Source of the DNA: CAVSMC01 sp963728935
GTDB lineage: Bacteria > Pseudomonadota > Gammaproteobacteria > Burkholderiales > Casimicrobiaceae
DNA length: 64,000 nucleotides
NCBI GenBank assembly: GCA_963728935.1
Contig: CAVSMC010000009.1
Coordinates: 1-64,000, forward strand
Direction of reading: 5' to 3'
In this document: positions 26,344 through 34,243 of the stretch, piece after piece
Layout: the number at the start of each line of letters is the position of its first letter
Numbering within the stretch: the stretch's first letter is position 1
Program-made: the position numbers and the translations under genes
The notes under the pieces: generated by a model
What the model was told of the DNA's origin: nothing
The model's database searches: none
What the model saw: the letters and a program-made list of their open reading frames with translations, nothing else

Positions 26344-27477
26344 ATGCGACGGCTTCCGGCAATCGACGCTTTGCGTGGCCTTATGCTGGTCATGATGACA
26401 ATCACGCACATGCCGACGCGCTTCAGCGACGTGCTGGGCCAACCGATCGGGTTCGTCTCTGCGGCCGAAGGCTTCGTGTTCCTGTCGGCGTTTCTGGCCG
26501 GGTACGTCGCCACCGGTCGCGCAGCGACGCACGGTACGCAGGCTAGTCGCGCTTGGTTGTGGCGGCGCGCAGGCATTGTCTACGCGTGCCACGTTGGATT
26601 ACTCGTCTTCCTTTTCGCGGTGATCGTCCCGATCGGTTCGTATCGCGCACAGCCCGCGATTACCGACCTTGCGTCACACTTCTTGCATTCTCCGGTGAGT
26701 GCGTTCGTTCAGAGCCTCGCGTTGGTCTACAACCCGCCGCTGCTCGACATCCTGCCGTTCTACGTTCTGTTTCTCGCCGCGACGCCACTCGCGCTCAGTG
26801 TCGCGCAAAAGCGCGGCTGGACATTTGTGCTCGTTGCCAGTGCAAGCATGTGGCTGCTGGTCCAGGTCGGTGCAGTGCGTAGGTTGTTCGAAGTGCTGCG
26901 CTACGTGCTGGATGTCGATCTACCCTATAACCAGACCGGATCGTTTTCCTTTTTCGCTTGGCAATTCCTGTGGATGCTGGGCCTTTGGGTCGGCTACGGC
27001 GTCGCCACGAAGCGCGCACAGGATAACAGGCCACCGACGTGGGTCGGCGGCATCGCGCTAGCTTATGCGACCGTTTGGCTGGTTTGGCGCCACATGAGCG
27101 GTCAAGTCCCGCAGCCGCATGGCGGCGAGCTGAACATGCTCTTCGACAAATGGACGCTCGGACCGATGCGATTGCTCGACTTCTTGTCGTTGCTGGTCGC
27201 CGCCATGACGTTCGGGCCGCGAATCGCCGATTCGATGCTTCCGGGGTGGCTCGGCTGGCTCGGCCGTGCGACGCTGCCGGCATTTTGCGCGCACCTCGTC
27301 GTGTGCCTAATCGCGCTTGCGTTGTTCGGTGCAGCGAACGCGGCGCGGCCGGTATGGCTGGACATCGCACTCCTCGCCGCGGCCTTCGGACTCATTGTCT
27401 GCGTGGCCCGTCTCGTGGGGCCGGCGCGCGCCGGCGCGACAGCGATCGGCGGCGCGCGATCGCCGCCTGCGCGCTAA
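26344..27477 (+). CDS. opgC: OpgC-like membrane acyltransferase (377 aa)
   Basis: OpgC proteins are inner-membrane enzymes that transfer succinyl groups onto periplasmic glucans. The start MRRLPAIDALRGLMLVMMTI at 26344 carries the family hallmark I-D-x-x-RG. About ten helices follow, including TDLASHFLHSPVSAFVQSLA, YNPPLLDILPFYVLFLAATP and LPYNQTGSFSFFAWQFLWML, where PFY.LF and SFFAWQ are typical. No glucan synthase gene (opgG/opgH) is adjacent. The stop overlaps the convergent hydrolase gene by 4 bp. Confidence 0.85.
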   Translation: MRRLPAIDALRGLMLVMMTITHMPTRFSDVLGQPIGFVSAAEGFVFLSAFLAGYVATGRAATHGTQASRAWLWRRAGIVYACHVGLLVFLFAVIVPIGSYRAQPAITDLASHFLHSPVSAFVQSLALVYNPPLLDILPFYVLFLAATPLALSVAQKRGWTFVLVASASMWLLVQVGAVRRLFEVLRYVLDVDLPYNQTGSFSFFAWQFLWMLGLWVGYGVATKRAQDNRPPTWVGGIALAYATVWLVWRHMSGQVPQPHGGELNMLFDKWTLGPMRLLDFLSLLVAAMTFGPRIADSMLPGWLGWLGRATLPAFCAHLVVCLIALALFGAANAARPVWLDIALLAAAFGLIVCVARLVGPARAGATAIGGARSPPAR

Positions 27478-28163
27478 TTCACGTAGGGCGCAATGACGCT
27501 ACGCCACAACTCGTAGCCCTTGGCGTTGAGATGCAGTGCGTCGGCTCGAAACAGCTCGGGCCGCGGACGGCCGTCGATGGTGAGCATAGGCGTGAACACG
27601 TCAATAAACACGGTGTTCGGCACCGTCGCCGCATAGTCGCGGACGAGCTCGTTGGCGCGGCGCATATCGGGCATCAACCGGGCACGTGCCGGGGACGGCT
27701 TAATCGAAATGAAACCGATCCGCGCGTCCGGAAGCTTCGCATGTATGCCCTCGGTAAAGGCCTTGAAGCGCGCGAGGACTTCGTCCGGTGAGCGGCCTGC
27801 CGCCAGATCGTTGTCCCCGGCGTAAACGAGCACGAGCCGCGGTCGGTAGGCCACGACCAGTCGATCCAGATGGCGTACGCAATCGGACAGCTTGGAGCCT
27901 CCGAAGCCCCGATTAAGCACCACGGGCAGCGCCTTGAAGTCCTTGTCGAGATTGTCCCAGAGCCGAATCGATGAGCTCCCGACGAAAAGCACGCCGCCCG
28001 GGGGCGGAGAGCGTACCTGGTCGGACGCGTCGAACGCGGCGACCGTCTGCTCCCACAGCGGGTCGGCGGGTGCAGAACTGGTCGTCGCTTGGGTGGTCGA
28101 GGCGACGGCTGAAGCGGCGGCCAGTAGGCCGACAGCAAGAACGGTTGGAAAATTCATACGCAT
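27474..28163 (-). CDS. exported SGNH/GDSL-type hydrolase (229 aa)
   Basis: This is a secreted esterase or lipase of the SGNH fold. A signal peptide (FPTVLAVGLLAAASAVAST) is followed by block I VLFVGSSSIRLW with the nucleophile Ser. Block II is NRGFGGSKLSD, block III YAGDNDLAAG with the Asn, and block V DALHLNAKGYELW with the catalytic Asp and His. All four catalytic blocks are present. The start may be 28163 or 28157. It converges with OpgC, overlapping by 4 bp. The substrate is not predictable. Confidence 0.9.
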   Translation of the reverse strand: MRMNFPTVLAVGLLAAASAVASTTQATTSSAPADPLWEQTVAAFDASDQVRSPPPGGVLFVGSSSIRLWDNLDKDFKALPVVLNRGFGGSKLSDCVRHLDRLVVAYRPRLVLVYAGDNDLAAGRSPDEVLARFKAFTEGIHAKLPDARIGFISIKPSPARARLMPDMRRANELVRDYAATVPNTVFIDVFTPMLTIDGRPRPELFRADALHLNAKGYELWRSVIAPYVN

Positions 28164-28209
28164 TGCAGCATTTTAACCGATGCTGCTCCGGCGCCGCCGC
28201 CGCGGCCCA

Positions 28210-28462
28210 AAGATGCGAGATCCCTCCGAAGTATCCTGACCATTGGCAGTATTGGTTGTGGCCCTGCACGCGGGCTGTGAACCCGCTGATTGTCGGCGTC
28301 ATCTCGAAGGCCGAGAACGTGCCGTGCGAACCGTCCAGGCAGCTATAGGTGCCATCTATGGCGCCCAGCTTTCCAGTTTGGGAATACGTGCCGCTGAAAC
28401 TGCAGCTTGCAGATGAACTACTGGCGCTCATGCTGATGCTGTTTCTGAGGTTCCCTCGGTTT
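28210..28462 (-). pseudogene. 3' part of an exported-protein gene split by an IS3 element
   Basis: The frame reads SMSASSSSASCSFSGTYSQT, then GKLGAIDGTYSCLDGSHGTF and VQGHNQYCQWSGYFGGI. Its 5' counterpart lies beyond the insertion at 31010-31285 and reads TWKNEDYTGTYAGGYSIRAT and RELAGLLTVNQSG. Both share Gly-Thr-Tyr and Cys repeats of a small beta-rich extracellular domain. Even after removing the insertion a one-base shift remains, so the gene was or became broken independently. Its exact stop is uncertain. Confidence 0.55.
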
Positions 28463-28484
28463 TTCGTCTTCCAAGGGCAAGGCA

Positions 28485-28700
28485 TCATGCCGCAGTGTTC
28501 CGCTCATGCTGAGTCGCGATCCAGTCGTGCATGAACTGAGTCGGCGATTTGTAGCCGAGCGTGGAGTGGCGGCGAGTTCGATTGTAAAACGGCTCGATGT
28601 AAGCAAAGAGATCGGCGATCGCGTCGTCCCGCCTCGCGTAGCGCGTACCGTGCACGCGCTCGCTCTTCAGGCTGTTGAAGAAGCTTTCGGTCGGTGCATT
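28485..28700 (-). pseudogene. IS3 transposase orfB, 3' part after IS110 insertion
   Basis: The 71-residue piece begins NAPTESFFNSLKSERVHGTR, containing the catalytic Glu of the DDE triad. It continues IEPFYNRTRRHSTLGYKSPT, the usual C-terminus of IS3 orfB. It joins the 5' part at 29995-30668 when the IS110 element is removed. The reading frame is then restored at GNCWD/NAPTESFF with one shared base, giving a 296-residue orfB. Confidence 0.85.
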
Positions 28701-28707
28701 GACGCTC

Positions 28708-29775
28708 CTATGTCAAGTTGGGCCGAGCGGCATCCGCCAAATCAGCCAGGATCAGCGGATACAGCTCGCGAACAATGTAGCGCTTCAGGCATCGCTGGAT
28801 TTCCTTCGTCGACAGACCTTCGGCGGTGCGGCGAGCAACGTAGGCGCGCGTGCGGGGGTCGCTCCTCATTCTTACCATTGAGATTGTCCACAGTGCGTTG
28901 TTGGCGGCGCGATCGCCACCACGATTGAGGCGATGTCGCGTCGTCTTTCCTGACGACGCCTCCAACGGACTCACGCCGCACAACGCGGCCAGTGCTGCTT
29001 CGCTGCGCAGCCGGTCCGGATTGTCGCCTGCGGTTACCAATAACGTAGCGGCTGTTTGGGGACCAACGCCAAATTGTGCAAGAAGTCGGTGGCCCGCCCG
29101 TTTCGTGAGGTCGTCCAGCGCGGCATCCAGTTGGCGCAGTTCCTTTGCCAAGCTCATCCAGCGTCTTGCAAGCAGACGCAGCGTTTTGGTTAACGCCTTG
29201 AGCAGTGGCGTATCACCAATCGGCGCCAGCCGAACGCAGCGGGCGACGCACTGTTCCGGCTTGACCTTCCAGAGCGTGGCGCGAGTCGCTTCGGGAGCGG
29301 TCACGAGCAGTGCGCGCAACTGGTTGATGGCTTGAGTCTTGGCCTTCACTGCGCTGCGCCTGGCCATACTGACCGCACGCATCGCTTCAACCACGCCCGA
29401 CCGCGCCTTTGGGATGGCATTGGCGTCGCCAGCAAGTACAGCCCGTGCTGCACTTTCGGCGTCGGTCGGATCGCTCTTGCCGCGCAATCTGCGGCGGGAC
29501 CGATCCGAACGATTGACCTCGGCCACCTTGATGCCGCGCTGTTGCATGTAGCGAGCCAGTCCAGCACCGTAGGTACCAGTACCTTCAACGCCAGCCCGGC
29601 TGAGCCGACCGAACGAGCCCGCCCATTCAACCAATTGTTCGTATCCGCTGGCCGTGGTCGGAAACGAGTGCGTCGCAACGACGCGGCCGACCTCGTCGAT
29701 CAAGACCGCCACATGCACGTCGAGATGCGTATCAACACCGACAATAACCTCGGGCTCTTCCATGGGGAGGCTCAT
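28708..29775 (-). CDS. IS110 family transposase (355 aa)
   Basis: IS110 transposases combine an N-terminal RuvC-like DEDD domain with a C-terminal serine-containing domain and act with an element-encoded bridge RNA. The start MSLPMEEPEVIVGVDTHLDV at 29775 has AGGAG six bases upstream. DEDD residues lie in VGVDTHLD, GVEGTGTYGAGL and KSDPTDAESAARA. The C-terminal domain has LLVTAGDNPDRLRSEAALAA, LCGVSPLEASSGKTTRHRLN and RGGDRAANNALW. The frame is complete, so the element may still be active. Confidence 0.93.
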   Translation of the reverse strand: MSLPMEEPEVIVGVDTHLDVHVAVLIDEVGRVVATHSFPTTASGYEQLVEWAGSFGRLSRAGVEGTGTYGAGLARYMQQRGIKVAEVNRSDRSRRRLRGKSDPTDAESAARAVLAGDANAIPKARSGVVEAMRAVSMARRSAVKAKTQAINQLRALLVTAPEATRATLWKVKPEQCVARCVRLAPIGDTPLLKALTKTLRLLARRWMSLAKELRQLDAALDDLTKRAGHRLLAQFGVGPQTAATLLVTAGDNPDRLRSEAALAALCGVSPLEASSGKTTRHRLNRGGDRAANNALWTISMVRMRSDPRTRAYVARRTAEGLSTKEIQRCLKRYIVRELYPLILADLADAARPNLT

Positions 29776-29994
29776 GCAGTTCTCCTGAATGTGTGGCATT
29801 GCGCTGCCAACCCCAATCGCAGGACAGGACACTCACGATGCAAACAAACAAAGCTCCTATCAGGTCACCGACGACGGGCCCGGCAACGGCAGGGGAACGC
29901 CGGACCCGCGTCGACAGGTCAACGCAAAGGCAGTGAGCCAATCCCAGCACGAGTCAGACCGGGCCGGACGTTCGAGGCAATCGTAGACTGAGTA
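29776..29994 (-). ncRNA. probable IS110 bridge-RNA region
   Basis: In IS110 elements the non-coding DNA upstream of the transposase is transcribed into a bridge RNA whose two loops pair with target and donor DNA. This element has about 218 bp of such upstream DNA. I have not folded it, so the exact ends and loops are not given. Confidence 0.45.
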
Positions 29995-30668
29995 TCCCAG
30001 CAGTTCCCTTGGCGGCTCATCGAGCAGACCATGCCGTACTCGGTCAACTTGTCCTGGAACGCATGACTGGCGTATTGGCTGCCCCGATCCGAGTGATGCA
30101 GCAAACCGCGCGCCGGTTTCCGACGAAACCACGCCATCGTCAGCGCGTCGATCACGAGGTCCGAGGTCATCCGTGGTTTGATCGACCAGCCGACGACTTC
30201 GCGATTGAACAGATCCAGCACGACGGCCAGGTACAGCCAGCCTTCGTCCGTCCAGACATACGTGAGATCGGCCGACCACGCTTGATTGGGTGCGCTGGGC
30301 GCGAAGTTGCGCTCCAGCAAATTCGGCGCGACCGGCAGCGCGTGCTTCGAGTCCGTGGTCGCCTTGTACCGCCGTTTGTGCCGGGCCCGAATGCCGTTCT
30401 CACGCATCAGACGTTCGACTCGTTCCTTGCTAGCCGGAAAGCCGCGCCCACGAATCTCCTTCACCATCCGCGGCGAGCCATACGCTCCTTTAAGCTGCGC
30501 GTGAATGGCGCGGATCAGAGCCAGCAATTGCGGATCACGCAAGCGCCTGTCGTTCGACCTGCCGCCACTCTTCCACGCCCGGAAGCCACTGATGCTCACC
30601 GCCAGGGTCGTGCACATCGCCGGCAACGGATACGCTTTGCGTTGACCATCGATCCAGGCGTACTTCAC
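29995..30668 (-). pseudogene. IS3 transposase orfB, 5' part
   Basis: The part encodes the N-terminal and central integrase core: LPAMCTTLAVSISGFRAWKS, KGAYGSPRMVKEIRGRGFPA, then catalytic Asp in WSADLTYVWTDEGWLYLAVV and in LHHSDRGSQYAS. It stops being orfB after SRQGNCWD, where the IS110 element begins. The GTG at 30668 overlaps the orfA stop, the normal arrangement for the frameshifted OrfAB product. The catalytic Glu lies in the separated 3' part, so no active transposase is made. Confidence 0.85.
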
Positions 30669-30958
30669 AGCGCATCCTTGGCGAAGTACGCCGTCGCTTT
30701 TTTCAATATCTCATTCTCCATCCGCAGCCGTGCGTTTTCGGCCCGCACCCCCGAGAGCTCCATCTGCTCCGGAGTGATCGCCTTGGCTCCCGGCGGATGG
30801 AGCTTGCCGGCTTTCGCTGCCTTGACCCAGTTGCGCAGTGTCTGTTCAACCAGACCCAGCTCCTTGGCCACCGCGCCGATCCCCTGGCCGCTCTTCACAC
30901 GCTTCACGGCTAGTTCTTTGAACTCCGCCGTGTACTCCTGCTTCGGTATCTTGAACAT
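30665..30958 (-). CDS. IS3 family transposase OrfA (97 aa)
   Basis: OrfA carries the helix-turn-helix that binds the element ends. It reads YTAEFKELAVKRVKSGQGIG, AVAKELGLVEQTLRNWVKAA, and a leucine-zipper-like ELSGVRAENARLRMENEILK that ends KATAYFAKDAL. Length and motifs are standard and the frame is intact. With orfB broken, OrfA alone would if anything inhibit transposition of related copies. Confidence 0.92.
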   Translation of the reverse strand: MFKIPKQEYTAEFKELAVKRVKSGQGIGAVAKELGLVEQTLRNWVKAAKAGKLHPPGAKAITPEQMELSGVRAENARLRMENEILKKATAYFAKDAL

Positions 30959-31009
30959 CTCTTCTCCTTCCAGTCAGTCGAGGTTATACCCCACCTCCTG
31001 GAAGACGAA

Positions 31010-31285
31010 TTTCCGGGGGAAGCTCATTCCGCTTTGGTTCACCGTCAGTAGTCCTGCAAGTTCCCGGATGCCGTTTAGATAACTCGGCACACAGCCGGTG
31101 GCGCGGATCGAATAGCCGCCGGCGTATGTGCCCGTGTAGTCCTCGTTCTTCCACGTGGTGCGCGTCAGAAGTTTCGATACTGGTACACCGTCCGCCGTGT
31201 ACGTAAGCGTTGCTTGATTAAGCCCCGTCAGCATGAACTGCGCGTTTCCGACTGTCCGGGTAGCGACATTGCCTGAATTGAACGC
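31010..31285 (-). pseudogene. 5'-side fragment of the exported-protein gene split by the IS3 element
   Basis: The frame reads AFNSGNVATRTVGNAQFMLT, then GLNQATLTYTADGVPVSKLL and TWKNEDYTGTYAGGYSIRAT, up to the IS3 junction at 31009. It lacks a start and a signal peptide. The upstream side joins unrelated Lys/Ala-rich sequence near 31285, so the N-terminus was lost or is shifted out of frame. The matching 3' fragment is at 28210-28462. Confidence 0.55.
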
Positions 31286-31436
31286 GCGTTCGTCGCTGCT
31301 GCTTGGCCCGCTTCGTTTGAGCCGCCTTCTCGCCGGCGGTGCGGTGCGCGCGTTTCTTCGCTGCCTTAGCGGCGCCTATCTTCCTAACGCGCGTTACGCG
31401 CGCCTTGCGTGCTGCTTCGACTCTCTGGTCTGGCAT
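31218..31436 (-). CDS. small very basic Lys/Arg/Ala-rich protein (72 aa), 3' end uncertain
   Basis: The ATG at 31436 has a textbook AGGAGG seven bases upstream. The first 50 residues (MPDQRVEAARKARVTRVRKI, AAKAAKKRAHRTAGEKAAQT) resemble histone-H1-like or ribosome-associated basic tails. The last 20 residues overlap, in another frame, the start of the beta-rich fragment. The natural product may therefore be a longer protein broken by a frameshift near 31285. I recognise no family. Confidence 0.45.
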   Translation of the reverse strand: MPDQRVEAARKARVTRVRKIGAAKAAKKRAHRTAGEKAAQTKRAKQQRRTRVQFRQCRYPDSRKRAVHADGA

Positions 31437-31637
31437 AACGGTCCTCCTGTGCACGTAATGCCTATCGTCCGGCACTGCCCCGCATGGCCCTTGAGGTTTG
31501 TCAAAGCGAAGGCGCGACCAAGGACCGACAACGCGGAGCACCGCCTGCGCGGCGGTGGGCAGCATGGCACGCGATGAACCGTTGCGATTTAGAGGCGATT
31601 CCTACATCGCGCCTACACGAGCGACGAAGCGCAGAAG

Positions 31638-31665
31638 GTAAAACGGCCTGCTCGAATGCAGGCCG
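31638..31665 (-). terminator. Rho-independent terminator after the tRNA gene
   Basis: A perfect 7-bp GC-rich stem (CGGCCTG / CAGGCCG) with an 8-base loop is followed on the minus strand by TTTTA. It lies 11 bp after the tRNA-fMet 3' end. Confidence 0.8.
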
Positions 31666-31673
31666 CTGATTTG

Positions 31674-31752
<79 letters not shown>

Positions 31753-31814
31753 GCAGGAATGTAAGTATAGCGTCGCACGCGCTGAATCGTCAAACCGAGC
31801 GGCTCACAACCGAG

Positions 31815-32475
31815 CGGCTCACAGCTTCTCCGTCTCCGCTGCCCGGACTCCACACGAGCAGCTTCCCCTCGATCCACGCGACGGCGGCGTCGAGGAGCAG
31901 CTTGAACGCCGTTAGCACACGAGGATGCCCGCGAACACGGTGTTGATGTCGAACACGCCCTCTGGCTGGAAGATCAACTACCCGACGCTCTTCGCCGAGC
32001 CGGGATATTCGCCGACGGCCGCTCCAACGAACCCCATGCCGACCGACGTGTGCAGGCTCGAGAACACCCACGACGACGTCGCCGACGGCAGACAGATGTA
32101 GCGCAACAGTTACCGCCGCGAGGCGCCGAGCATGCGCGCGTTCGCGAGAACAACCGGGCTCACTTCCTTCACGCCCTGGTTGACGTTGAAGAACACGATG
32201 AAGAAGACGAGCGTGACGCCGAGCGCGACCTTCGACAGCACGCCGAGCCCGAACCCCACGGCGAAGATCGGCGCGAGGATCACGCGCGGCATCGCGTTCA
32301 TCGCCTTGATGCACGGATCGGCGAGCGCGGAAGCGAGCGGCGACAGCGCAAGCCACAGACTCACGATAAGACCCAGCAAGCTGCCGACAGCGAACGCGAG
32401 CACGGTCTCCCACGCCGTGATCGTGAGATGCGAATAGATTTCTGCACCGTCCGGTCGAACGTCTTCAGATCGCGC
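31815..32475 (-). pseudogene. nitrate/sulfonate-type ABC transporter permease, inactivated
   Basis: The readable part is a BPD-type permease: LTITAWETVLAFAVGSLLGL, KAMNAMPRVILAPIFAVGFG, LGVLSKVALGVTLVFFIVFF and the EAA-like NQGVKEVSPVVLANARMLGA. In-frame stops follow immediately (TAA after ASRR near 32113, TAG near 31980). The continuing frame keeps LPSATSSWVFSSLHTSVGMG and EGVFDINTVFAGIL, then shifts to FKLLLDAAVAWIEGKLLVW. The N-terminal 60 residues are absent. Substrate is not known; the family moves nitrate, sulfonates or similar. Confidence 0.75.
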
Positions 32476-32835
32476 GTAACGTTTTGCCTGGCCTTCGAGC
32501 GGAACGCTGCCGTCGTGCTTGTAGGAGTTTAGGTTCTTCTCGAGTGCGGCCTTGTATTGCGCGCAGTCGGTGTAATAGTCGGTCGGCACCGCCGCGACGA
32601 TCTGATCGGGCGCTCGATGTCTGGATGAAGCGCAACGCGCGCATGATTGCGTTTACCGCTGCCCGCCTGTGTTCGGATACTTCTTCGCGAAATCAACCGT
32701 CGCATAGATGCAGCCCACCGCATACGCGCGGCCATAGACATCGCGCATGCCCTTCGCCGTGCGCCTGCATCGACCGCGTCCACGATGGAACGGTCGGCTT
32801 CGAACCGGAAATGACGGCGCATGACTCTCCTCCGG
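32476..32835 (-). pseudogene. NMT1/nitrate-type ABC substrate-binding protein, C-terminal relic
   Basis: Pieces in shifted frames read YGRAYAVGCIYATVDFAKKY and ALHPDIERP, then AAVPTDYYTDCAQYKAALEK followed by NLNSYKHDGSVPLEGQAK. These match the C-terminal end of substrate-binding proteins of the nitrate/taurine family. It merges into the permease relic, so a deletion joined the two genes. Dead. Confidence 0.6.
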
Positions 32836-32896
32836 AAAGAGCGTCTTCGTAACGGTCGCGATGCCGCGTTGTTGTCGTCGGCGTGACGTTACGGCG

Positions 32897-34243
32897 TCAA
32901 ACCGTACGGCCGTTGCGGCGCGCCGCGTTGCCGCGATCGAGTGCCTTCAGCGCGTCGGCGATTGCGGGTCCGATCGACAGCTCGGCCGTTGCGGATTTCG
33001 CCGCCAATGTCTTCACGGCGGCGGCAAGACCGTCGGCGAACACGTCGTGCTCGGCGAGCCCGTGGCCGAACAGCGCGTCACCGAGTGCGGTGCCATCGCG
33101 GCCGACTGCACAACCGGCATCATCGCCGGCGCTGGCCGTCAGCACGACGGTCGATTCATCGGCCAGCCCTTGCTGGAAGTCCGCCGAGCGACACGCCGAC
33201 ACGACGACGATCCTCCATTTGATGCCGGCGTCGTCGAGCAGCGCGCGCAGCGTCGACGGCGACAGCGGAAGCAGGTCGAGCGGCGGATGCACGACGTCCA
33301 CGCCCGCGTTACCGCCGCGGCCGGCGATGTAGACCATCACGACATCGGACTCCGGATCGATCGTGGCGCCGATCTCGCGCAGCGTCTCGCGCAGATGCGT
33401 CACCGTCGCGAACGGCGCATCGAGCAGCGTCTGCGAGTCGTTGGCGAGCACGATCGAACGGTCCCGCGTGTCCCAGCGTTCGTCCATCAACCGCTGCGCG
33501 CGCATGACGTCGGCGTGCAATGCGGGCTCGCGTGCATCGGCGTCAAAGCCGACGAAATAGAGATCCGTCACGCCCGGTCGCTCGTCGGCGAGCGCGTCGA
33601 GCGCGTTGTCGAGCAACTGCTGCTGCGCCGCCTGCACGAGCTCGGAGACCGGGCTCGAGCTCGCGCCGGCCTCCTCCGACGACGATTCGTCCTGCCACCA
33701 CGGCAACGACGGGAAGAACGTCGGTGCGAGCCACGTCGGCGCGGCGAGCACGGCGCCGCCGACGATCGCTGCGAAGAATCTGCGCCGGCCCTCGCCTTCG
33801 AACGCGACCCAAGTCGCTCGCACGATCATCGCGATGAACCACGCCGGAACGACGTATGCAAGCCATGACGCCGCGAACTCCGGGATGTCGCTGACACGAC
33901 CGGCGAACGCGATCAGCACGTCGGCCAACTGGATCAGCGGCGCACCGGAAAGCACGATCACCGGCAATGCAAACGCGAGCGACGCGCGTCGGCGGACGAC
34001 CGCGATCAGCGCGGCAACGGCGAGCAGAAGGCCGAGCGTGAAGAACTCGTTACCGGCGCCTTGCCACGAGAACCGCGCATCGGGGCCGTAGCGGACCCAA
34101 TCGCCGCCGACGTCGATCAGCGATGAGAAGCCGAAGACGAGCAGCAGCTGCGCAAGGTCGATGCGAAACGAAAGCTTGCGCACGGGCAACGCGAGCGCGA
34201 GTCGCGCGCCTGCGCCGAGGTTGCGCGCAAGCGCGCTCAGCAC
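32897..34243 (-). CDS. C13-peptidase-like membrane protein lacking the catalytic His (pseudoprotease, 448 aa)
   Basis: This is a paralog of the next gene upstream with the same layout: membrane helices in the first 185 residues, then a legumain/caspase-fold domain. TDLYFVGFDADAREPALHAD, SDVVMVYIAGRGGNAG and WRIVVVSACRSADFQ align with the active paralog. The motif TSHG is IAGRG here, with Arg (codon 33317-33319) in place of the catalytic His, while the Cys in SACRS is kept. The GTG start at 34243 overlaps the TGA of the upstream gene (GTGCTGA). A TTG at 34258 is the alternative. It could act as a regulatory partner or decoy. Confidence 0.8.
   Translation of the reverse strand: MLSALARNLGAGARLALALPVRKLSFRIDLAQLLLVFGFSSLIDVGGDWVRYGPDARFSWQGAGNEFFTLGLLLAVAALIAVVRRRASLAFALPVIVLSGAPLIQLADVLIAFAGRVSDIPEFAASWLAYVVPAWFIAMIVRATWVAFEGEGRRRFFAAIVGGAVLAAPTWLAPTFFPSLPWWQDESSSEEAGASSSPVSELVQAAQQQLLDNALDALADERPGVTDLYFVGFDADAREPALHADVMRAQRLMDERWDTRDRSIVLANDSQTLLDAPFATVTHLRETLREIGATIDPESDVVMVYIAGRGGNAGVDVVHPPLDLLPLSPSTLRALLDDAGIKWRIVVVSACRSADFQQGLADESTVVLTASAGDDAGCAVGRDGTALGDALFGHGLAEHDVFADGLAAAVKTLAAKSATAELSIGPAIADALKALDRGNAARRNGRTV

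Larger units (their letters stand above)
28702..29994 (-). mobile_element. IS110-family insertion sequence inside the IS3 orfB
   Basis: The boundaries come from the interrupted orfB. Sequence resumes with AATGCACCGACC below 28701 and ends with GGGA above 29994; one base at either end is ambiguous, so 28701-29993 is equally possible. Length is about 1,293 bp. No terminal inverted repeats are seen, as expected for the IS110 family. It holds one transposase gene and about 218 bp of upstream non-coding DNA. Confidence 0.8.
28463..31009 (-). mobile_element. IS3-family insertion sequence, itself interrupted by an IS110-family element
   Basis: The outer ends are inverted copies of TTCGTCTTCCA (reading inward from 28463 and from 31009), and both sides are flanked by TTT (28460-28462 and 31010-31012), a 3-bp target duplication as expected for IS3. 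Without the 1,293-bp IS110 insertion the element is about 1,254 bp, the normal IS3 size. It carries orfA (30665-30958) and a split orfB. Confidence 0.8.

Noticed and set aside
31794..31823. Two copies of a 15-bp word as a CRISPR-like or attachment repeat
   Set aside because: Only two adjacent copies, no spacers, inside a decayed ABC permease. It is probably a small slippage duplication.
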